A stretch of 64,000 nucleotides of DNA from assembly GCF_041355105.1 (NCBI RefSeq), contig NZ_JBFUPK010000002.1:1060037-1124036 (forward strand). Direction: 5' to 3'. Below are positions 58,508-64,000 of this stretch, piece by piece. A model generated the notes under the pieces. The model saw only the letters and a program-made list of their open reading frames with translations, ran no database searches and was not told the origin of the DNA. The stretch comes from Terriglobus sp. RCC_193. GTDB taxonomy: Bacteria; Acidobacteriota; Terriglobia; Terriglobales; Acidobacteriaceae. Position numbers and translations under genes: made by a program. Within the stretch, counting starts at the first letter, position 1. The number at the start of each line of letters is the position of its first letter.

Positions 58508-61270
58508 ATGTACGGATATCAACGCACTGCTTTTCTGCTGGCAGGATTAACTCTGTCCCAGGCCTGCGTCATCGCTACGGCACAATCGTCTGCCGGTAGT
58601 CTTCGTCTCCACGTTCGCGACTCTTCCGGGGCCGCCATTTCGGCGAAAGGCACTCTGTACGGGCCTACGGGGGGACATTCGCAAGCCGTGGAGGCAGCAT
58701 CGGATGGCTCACTGCAGGTCAGCGATCTGGCTCCCGGGCGCTACACCCTGGACCTCTCACAGCCGGGCTTCGCAACGCGACGGAGTAGCTTCGTTGTGAG
58801 GCCGGGCACAACAATCGCGCAGGACATCATCCTGACCGTGGGCGGCGTGAACACTACGGTCGACGTCATTGCATCCACTCCGATCGGTGCATTGAATGTG
58901 TCGTTGAAGGATGTGCCGGTGCCGGTCCAGACGCTCTCCGCACAGACGCTGCTGGATACCAACGCCATTGATCTTACGGATGCCATGAAGCGCCGTCTGA
59001 ACGGCGTCTACGTCAATGAGAACCAGAACAACCCGTTTCAGCCAGATGTGAACTACCGTGGCTATACGGCGTCGCCGCTCGTGGGATCGCCTGCAGGACT
59101 GTCTGTGTATCTGGATGGCGTGCGCCAGAATCAGCCCTTCGGTGATGTGGTGCAGTGGGATCTGATTCCCAAGGTCGCCATCAGTTCCATGGAGCTGATA
59201 CCCGGCTCGAACCCGCTGTATGGTCTCAATACTCTTGGCGGTGCTATTGCTGTGCAGACCAAGGACGGTATTGCGAATCAGGGCTTTGTGATCTCAGGTT
59301 ATGGCGGCTCTTTCGGCCGACGCGCGGTGGATGCTGAATACGGTGGCAGCAAGGGGGCATGGAACTGGTTTGCTGCGGGCACGCTGTATCACGAGGATGG
59401 CTGGCGTACTCTTTCGCCGTCCAGTGTGCGTCAGGGCTTTGCCAAGCTGGGTTATGCGCAGGGGGGAACGCTGGTGTCGTTGTCCGGCGGTTATGCCATT
59501 AACAATTTGACCGGCAATGGTACGCAGGATTTTCGGGCCATCCATCGCACCACAGGTTTGAATCATGGCTATAACAGCGTCTATTCCATTCCCGACGTCA
59601 CCTATCAACATCAGCCTTTCTTTACGCTGAACGTGACGCAGGCGGTCTCCGGTTCTGTGACGATCAACGCGAATGCATACGTTCGCTCTACACGCCAGAA
59701 CACCACGAACGGCGACGTCAATGACAATAGTTTTGACCAGTCGCTGTATACGCTAAGCAACGGAGACAAGACCGCGCTGACGAACGCCGGCATTGCCTTC
59801 CCGACCACACCGCAGAACGCTACCACCGTACCGTACCCGTATCTCCGCTGCATTGCGCAGACTCTGCAAAAGGACGAGCCATACGAAAAGTGCACCGGCG
59901 TGGATACGGATACAGTTACCCGCCAACATGCTGCCGGTTTCAGCGGCGTTTTGAACTGGAACACGGCTCATAACAAGTTGTCTGTGGGGGCCGGATTTGA
60001 CCGCGGTGGCCTGACCTTCCAGCAATCCGGGCAATATGGCTATCTGAACTCCGACGGCATCAGCATTACCCGTGTGAATGCATTTCTGGATAGTTCTTAT
60101 ACCGATGACGATGGCGCCGTTCTGGATAATCGCGTGAACCTGCACGGCACCACAACGACTCCCAGCTTCTTCGTGACGGATACCTTCAGCCTGAACAAGT
60201 GGGTGCTGAACGTGGGTGGCCGCTACAACCACACGAGCATTCACAATGTAGATCGCATACCGCCAGCCAGCTATCGCGGTACGCTGACCGGCGTGAATAA
60301 CTATCAGCGTTTCAATCCAACGGCCGGGGTGGTGTACAAGGCCAGCAGCCTGCTGAACGCTTACTTCAACTATGACGAAAGCAGCCGCGCTCCAACATCC
60401 ACGGAGCTTGGCTGCGCCGACCCGGACTTCCCCTGCTCGCTGCCGAATGCGCTGGTCAGCGATCCCCCGTTGAAGCAGGTGGTTAGCCGTACGTATGAGT
60501 TCGGCTTCCGCGGCAACCCGGACGGACGTTATCGCTGGTCCGCCGGATACTTCCACACCAACAACTATGATGACCTGCTCTTCGTGGCGGCACAGACCAC
60601 CGGCTACGGCTACTTTCAGAACTTTGGCAAGACACGTCGCCAGGGCGTGGAAGCGTCGGCATCGGCTCATCTGCGTAAGCTGGACGCGGGCGCGGCGTAT
60701 ACCTATCTGCAGGCGACCTACCAGAGCTCGCAGACAATTGAAGCAGACAGCAATAGCAGCAACAGCAATGCACTGAGTGGCGAAAAGGGTGTGGCGGACG
60801 GTGGTCTCATCAACATTAAGCCGGGCAACTACATTCCGCAGGTGCCGCAGCACATGTTCAAGCTCTACTCGGATTACCACCCACTGCGGAAGCTGGGCAT
60901 CAGTGCGGACTTCAACCTCATCAGCTCAAGCTATGTTCGCGGCAACGAGAATAATCAGCATCAGGCTGATGGCGTGTACTACCTGGGCAGTGGTAAGAGC
61001 CCCGGTTTTGGCGTGGTGAACCTTGGTTCCAGCTACAACATCACCTCGCACTTCCAATTGTTTGCGCAAATCAACAACCTGCTGAACCGCCACTACTACA
61101 CGGCTGGCCAGCTTTCCACCACGCCGTATGATAGCAACGGTAACTTTGTTGGTCGCCCTTTCGCTGCGAATGCTTCAGGCGATTATGCCGTGCGTAACAC
61201 GACGTACCTTGCACCGGGAGCACCGATCGCGGTATTTGGCGGCTTGCGTGTAACGCTGGGCAAACGTTAA
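58508..61270 (+). CDS. TonB-dependent receptor
   Basis: A 920-aa outer-membrane receptor from ATG 58508 (a longer frame to 58361 lacks a signal). The signal ends at AQS. An N-terminal carboxypeptidase-regulatory-like domain is at ~30-110 (SLRLHVRDSSGAAISAKGTL), then a classical plug: VPVPVQTLSAQTLLDTNAID, DVNYRGYTASPLVGSPAGLS, YLDGVRQNQPFGDVVQW, ELIPGSNPLYGLNTLGGAI. The ~700-residue barrel ends VFGGLRVTLGKR. The plug is close to that of metal-chelate or small-ligand receptors, unlike the Oar-type receptor at 31.5 kb. The ECF/anti-sigma pair upstream suggests regulated expression. Confidence 0.92.
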   Translation: MYGYQRTAFLLAGLTLSQACVIATAQSSAGSLRLHVRDSSGAAISAKGTLYGPTGGHSQAVEAASDGSLQVSDLAPGRYTLDLSQPGFATRRSSFVVRPGTTIAQDIILTVGGVNTTVDVIASTPIGALNVSLKDVPVPVQTLSAQTLLDTNAIDLTDAMKRRLNGVYVNENQNNPFQPDVNYRGYTASPLVGSPAGLSVYLDGVRQNQPFGDVVQWDLIPKVAISSMELIPGSNPLYGLNTLGGAIAVQTKDGIANQGFVISGYGGSFGRRAVDAEYGGSKGAWNWFAAGTLYHEDGWRTLSPSSVRQGFAKLGYAQGGTLVSLSGGYAINNLTGNGTQDFRAIHRTTGLNHGYNSVYSIPDVTYQHQPFFTLNVTQAVSGSVTINANAYVRSTRQNTTNGDVNDNSFDQSLYTLSNGDKTALTNAGIAFPTTPQNATTVPYPYLRCIAQTLQKDEPYEKCTGVDTDTVTRQHAAGFSGVLNWNTAHNKLSVGAGFDRGGLTFQQSGQYGYLNSDGISITRVNAFLDSSYTDDDGAVLDNRVNLHGTTTTPSFFVTDTFSLNKWVLNVGGRYNHTSIHNVDRIPPASYRGTLTGVNNYQRFNPTAGVVYKASSLLNAYFNYDESSRAPTSTELGCADPDFPCSLPNALVSDPPLKQVVSRTYEFGFRGNPDGRYRWSAGYFHTNNYDDLLFVAAQTTGYGYFQNFGKTRRQGVEASASAHLRKLDAGAAYTYLQATYQSSQTIEADSNSSNSNALSGEKGVADGGLINIKPGNYIPQVPQHMFKLYSDYHPLRKLGISADFNLISSSYVRGNENNQHQADGVYYLGSGKSPGFGVVNLGSSYNITSHFQLFAQINNLLNRHYYTAGQLSTTPYDSNGNFVGRPFAANASGDYAVRNTTYLAPGAPIAVFGGLRVTLGKR

Positions 61271-61291
61271 TCCGCATTACCAGTTCTTATG

Positions 61292-61324
61292 AAGGCCCGC
61301 GGCAGGTCGCGGGCCTTTATCTTT
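61292..61324 (+). terminator. Rho-independent terminator of TonB receptor gene
   Basis: AAGGCCCGCG (61292-61301) pairs with CGCGGGCCTT (61308-61317), followed by TTATCTTTT, 22 bp after the stop codon. Confidence 0.85.
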
Positions 61325-61364
61325 TACAGTTTTCTTATCCCTGGGCGTTAGCATCAGAAGTGCC

Positions 61365-62474
61365 GTGGCTGAATCGATTCGCAAGCTGATCTCACGTTTT
61401 GACTGGCACAAGTCCGAACCGCTGCATGCGTTGCTCTGCATGCCGGGCCTTGCACTGCCGTTGATTGTGGGCATTCATTACGGCTATCCCGGTACCGCGG
61501 CGCTGATGGTGGGCGGCGCGCAGTGTGTGGGCTTCGGGTCGTATCAGCAGCCGCTGTTTACGCGGTCGGGAGCCATGCTGGCAGCATCGTTCGGGATTGC
61601 TATCTCTGCGCTGGTGGGTGCTTTGTGCCGCGACAATACAGTCGCGTTGTTGTTCACGACCATTCTTTGGGCAGTGTTGTATGCATTCTCCAACAGCATC
61701 AGCACTGCGACCGCGTGGGTGGGGCAGCAGTGCTGCATCTTCCTGGTGATCTCTGCGGCTGCTCCCAACACACCGGGAACCACGCATGACCTGCTGCTCT
61801 CTGCATTGCTGCGTGGCGCAGGTGTGCTGGCTGGTGGTCTGCTGCAATTTTCGATTTTATGGGTCTTCCGTTTATGGCTGCCGGAGGCGCATACAAAATT
61901 CAGCCGCCATGACTTTGATCCAACGCGATTTCAGTTGGCTTTTTTGAAAGAGCAGCTTGCGCCCGGCAGCGGCACATTTCAGTTTGCGCTGCGCATGGCG
62001 GTGACGGCTGCGGTATCCGTCTGGATCTATCACACGCAAACATGGACCAGCGCTTACTGGATCGCCATGACTGCATTGCTACTGCCTAAACCGGAGTTTG
62101 TGCAGACCATCGCGCGCGGTCTGCTGCGTGCTGCAGGAACGCTCATCGGTGCGGCTCTCTGCACGTTGATCGTCGTGGAATTTCATCCCAGCGGCATGTG
62201 GCTTGCGTTTTACGTTCTGGCTTTTCAGGCAGCCACGTATCTTTTGAACACAGTCAACTATGGTGCGTTCGCTGTCACCCTGACCGGCTATATCTGCTTT
62301 GTGCTGGCCGTTGCCCACCAGCCACCACGCGAGGTGTTGCTGCATCGCGTGATGGCCACGCTCATCGGTACTGGCATTGCGTTGAGCGTTCACATTGCGT
62401 TCCGTTACGGACGCAGGCGGCTGCACATTAAGCCGCCAACCATTCATTCGCTGGAAGGCGACTCCGCTCCCTGA
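61365..62474 (+). CDS. FUSC family membrane protein
   Basis: A 369-aa protein from GTG 61365. It has two blocks of hydrophobic helices (residues ~20-165 and ~205-350), each with the family pattern of short re-entrant helices; the second reads MAVTAAVSVWIYHTQTWTSAYWIAMTALLLPKPEFVQTIARGLLRAAGTLIGA, the FUSC signature. Relatives (YccS, aromatic-acid exporters, fusaric-acid resistance) are about 650-750 aa with a large cytoplasmic domain; here that domain is reduced to a short loop. It probably exports an amphiphilic acid. It stops directly against the convergent kdsC gene. Confidence 0.82.
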   Translation: MAESIRKLISRFDWHKSEPLHALLCMPGLALPLIVGIHYGYPGTAALMVGGAQCVGFGSYQQPLFTRSGAMLAASFGIAISALVGALCRDNTVALLFTTILWAVLYAFSNSISTATAWVGQQCCIFLVISAAAPNTPGTTHDLLLSALLRGAGVLAGGLLQFSILWVFRLWLPEAHTKFSRHDFDPTRFQLAFLKEQLAPGSGTFQFALRMAVTAAVSVWIYHTQTWTSAYWIAMTALLLPKPEFVQTIARGLLRAAGTLIGAALCTLIVVEFHPSGMWLAFYVLAFQAATYLLNTVNYGAFAVTLTGYICFVLAVAHQPPREVLLHRVMATLIGTGIALSVHIAFRYGRRRLHIKPPTIHSLEGDSAP

Positions 62475-63068
62475 TTACTGCACACCGTGACCGATGTCGC
62501 GCACACCACCGGCTTCGCGCAGATAGTCTTCGATCGCATCGGCGAGTACGCCTTTCGCTTCCAGCACCAGTTCAATCGCATCGCGACCCGCACCATGGCC
62601 ACCGGCGTGGGATGTTACGTAATGCGAGACAGCCTTTACGGCATCACGCGCATTCCACGTTGCAATGGCAAGCCCAACAGCACGCATCGCAGGCAGATCA
62701 ATAATGTCATCGCCGACGTAGCAGATCTCCTCCAGAGTTACATCGCCTTCCTGCATGATCTGGCGAATGGCGTCCATCTTCTGCTGTGATCCCTGGTGGA
62801 TAAACTCCACCTTCAGATCGCGCAGACGCACGGCTACCGTGTCGCTGCTGCGTTTGGTGATGGCGCCAAAACGCAAACCCGCAATACGGCCAATGCCAAT
62901 ACCCAGGCCATCATGGGCCGAAAATCCCTTCATCTCTACGCTGCTAATGAAGCCATCCTCACGTTTGCCGGTGGGGATAAACCACAGGGTCCCGTCTGTC
63001 AGAACCCCATCCACATCAAACACAATAACTTTGATCTTTTCTGCGCGCGCTTTCAGTTCCGCATCCAT
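62475..63068 (-). CDS. kdsC: 3-deoxy-D-manno-octulosonate 8-phosphate phosphatase
   Basis: A 197-aa HAD-superfamily enzyme of the C0 type. Motif I is VIVFDVDGVLTDGTL (nucleophile and acid Asp), motif II is around GAITKRSS, and motif III/IV is CYVGDDIIDLPAMRAVGLAIA. It removes phosphate from KDO-8-phosphate on the way to lipopolysaccharide inner core. An AMKGF-type segment (VEMKGFSAHDG) matches the KdsC group. Its end touches the FUSC gene with no spacer. No kdsA or kdsD is adjacent. Confidence 0.9.
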   Translation of the reverse strand: MDAELKARAEKIKVIVFDVDGVLTDGTLWFIPTGKREDGFISSVEMKGFSAHDGLGIGIGRIAGLRFGAITKRSSDTVAVRLRDLKVEFIHQGSQQKMDAIRQIMQEGDVTLEEICYVGDDIIDLPAMRAVGLAIATWNARDAVKAVSHYVTSHAGGHGAGRDAIELVLEAKGVLADAIEDYLREAGGVRDIGHGVQ

Positions 63069-63197
63069 ACCTTCATCATCGCAGAGGCAACTCCACTATG
63101 CGGCTCATTGCGGCGTAATGTGGCCACTGCGCGAGGATTTATACGTAGCATCCAACTCCACGTGCGCTCCCCTAGATATCGCGCACGGAGGATTTCA

Positions 63198-63710
63198 ATG
63201 AAGATTTTTTCCGCGAACATCAAATCATTGACCGAACTCTACAACACGGAATTGCGTAAGGCGCTCGATATGGAAGAAACCATCGTGAAGGCCTTGCCTG
63301 CCATGATTAACAACTCCACAGACGAACAGTTGAAACAAGGATTGACGTCGCATTTGCAGGAGAGTGAACAGCACGTGGACCGCGTGAAAGCGCTTCTTCG
63401 CGGCTTCGAAGACTCCGGCTCGAAGAGATGCAAGGTTATTCACACACTTGTCTCCGAAGCAGAAGACAGCATGAAAGACGCCAGCGATGCTGACGTGCGT
63501 GACATTGCCATCATTGGTGCCGCGCAGCAGGTGGAGCACCATGAGATTGCTGTTTACGGCACGCTGAAATCGTGGGCGCGCATTCTTGGCCGCATAGAGG
63601 ATGTGTCTTTAATTGAACTGATTGAGCGCGATGAGAAACATGCCGACAAACTGCTGAGCGATATCAGCGATCGTGTAAACACCGTGGCACCAACAGCAAA
63701 GGCCGCCTGA
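63198..63710 (+). CDS. DUF892 (YciF/YciE) ferritin-like protein
   Basis: A 170-aa four-helix protein from ATG 63198 after GGAGG. Helices show the family pattern: SLTELYNTELRKALDMEETIV, LTSHLQESEQHVDRVKALL, AAQQVEHHEIAVYGTLKSWA and IERDEKHADKLLSDIS, with Glu/His pairs (QHxxR; EHHE; EKHAD) suited to a di-iron site. DUF892 proteins are stress-linked and structurally ferritin-like; the reaction is not known. It has its own terminator (63729-63756). Confidence 0.9.
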   Translation: MKIFSANIKSLTELYNTELRKALDMEETIVKALPAMINNSTDEQLKQGLTSHLQESEQHVDRVKALLRGFEDSGSKRCKVIHTLVSEAEDSMKDASDADVRDIAIIGAAQQVEHHEIAVYGTLKSWARILGRIEDVSLIELIERDEKHADKLLSDISDRVNTVAPTAKAA

Positions 63711-63728
63711 ACCTATCCATTCATTTTC

Positions 63729-63760
63729 ATGGGCAGAGTGATCGTACCCTGCCCATTTCT
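63729..63760 (+). terminator. Terminator after DUF892 gene
   Basis: ATGGGCAG (63729-63736) pairs with CTGCCCAT (63749-63756), followed by TTCT, 18 bp after the stop. Confidence 0.65.
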
Positions 63761-63805
63761 ATCTCATGAAAAGCGAAGAAATCACGAACAGAATACAATC
63801 ACCGC

Positions 63806-64000
63806 ATGGCTGTTGCTGCCTCCTCCATTCCGGCAATCCAAGCGTCGCTGACATGGGCGCACCCGGTGGTGCGGCAGTGGTTCGTGCAGAAATTTGGCAC
63901 ACCCACGGAGCCTCAGATTGAGGGATGGCCGGCGATTCTCCGTGGCGACGATACGCTCATCTCCGCGCCTACCGGCAGTGGCAAAACCCTGACCGCATTT
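63806..64000 (+). CDS. Lhr-type DEAD/H-box helicase, N-terminal fragment
   Basis: The first 65 codons are in the window. The Q-motif-like region FGTPTEPQIEGWPAI and Walker A APTGSGKTLTAF match the opening of large Lhr-family superfamily 2 helicases. These unwind RNA:DNA or DNA and act in repair. The rest of the gene lies beyond position 64000. The ATG at 63806 is the first in frame and no clear Shine-Dalgarno is visible. Confidence 0.82.
   Translation, partial: MAVAASSIPAIQASLTWAHPVVRQWFVQKFGTPTEPQIEGWPAILRGDDTLISAPTGSGKTLTAF

Noticed and set aside
59753-60880. 375-codon minus-strand frame inside the TonB receptor gene
   Set aside because: Shadow of the barrel-coding region; no Shine-Dalgarno, no domain.

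Overview
The window looks like a chromosomal segment of an Acidobacteriota bacterium, probably class Terriglobia (Granulicella/Terriglobus/Edaphobacter-like). This rests on the fairly high GC content, the many Tat- or Sec-exported proteins ending their signals in ...AQ, two very long TonB-dependent receptors with an N-terminal carboxypeptidase-regulatory-like domain, several beta-propeller lipoproteins, and a gluconate-dehydrogenase-like GMC module. The genus is inference. No rRNA, tRNA, CRISPR array, prophage or intact transposase was seen.

Layout. 1-9.4 kb: the start of lipA (minus strand, cut by the window edge), a Tat-exported Gfo/Idh/MocA oxidoreductase whose C-terminus has been rewritten by a 35-bp tandem duplication, an RDD membrane protein, a three-gene membrane dehydrogenase module (subunit-3-like protein, GMC flavoprotein, pentaheme cytochrome), a large secreted protein of unknown function and an ATP-dependent DNA ligase. 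9.4-19.9 kb: a marR/membrane-protein pair, a lipoprotein, an alpha/beta hydrolase, a small cytochrome c lipoprotein, Tat-exported propeller and carboxylesterase proteins, a TPR protein and a DUF1801/YdeI protein. These are separated by dispersed hairpin repeats whose stems show compensatory base changes, and by two copies of a ~130-140 bp MITE-like element. 19.9-30 kb: an M13 metallopeptidase, a ParD/RelE-type toxin-antitoxin pair, an ECF sigma operon, rlmB, a degenerate M1-like protein, a small Cys/His protein, a TRIC/UPF0126 channel and an endonuclease/exonuclease/phosphatase-family protein.

30-44.7 kb is a carbohydrate-use region. It holds a PfkB kinase, an Oar-type TonB receptor and a GH38 alpha-mannosidase on the plus strand. 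Facing them are an operon of a FucP-like sugar/H+ symporter, a large Tat-exported glycosidase-like protein and an HpcH/HpaI aldolase, and a divergent GntR-LacI (AraR-like) regulator. The same 12-bp box, CTGTACTTACAG, lies directly before the regulator gene and in the region upstream of the kinase, which suggests one regulon. 44.8-54 kb is a second sugar-type catabolic locus: MFS transporter, FCD-type GntR repressor, DapA-family aldolase, fucose-isomerase-family protein and an RbsA/RbsC-like ABC importer whose second permease is fused to its own sugar-binding protein. Two near-identical TGTCGACA sites link its two outward promoters.

54-64 kb: two divergent YVTN propeller proteins, a small cytochrome c, a translationally coupled ECF sigma/anti-sigma pair facing a TonB receptor, a FUSC membrane protein, kdsC, a DUF892 ferritin-like protein and the start of an Lhr-type helicase. 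The anti-sigma protein carries a C-terminal domain that looks like a decayed HNH-type nuclease fold.

All calls were made by reading the sequence; no database search was run. Start codons were chosen from Shine-Dalgarno sites, signal peptides and overlaps, and the alternatives are stated.
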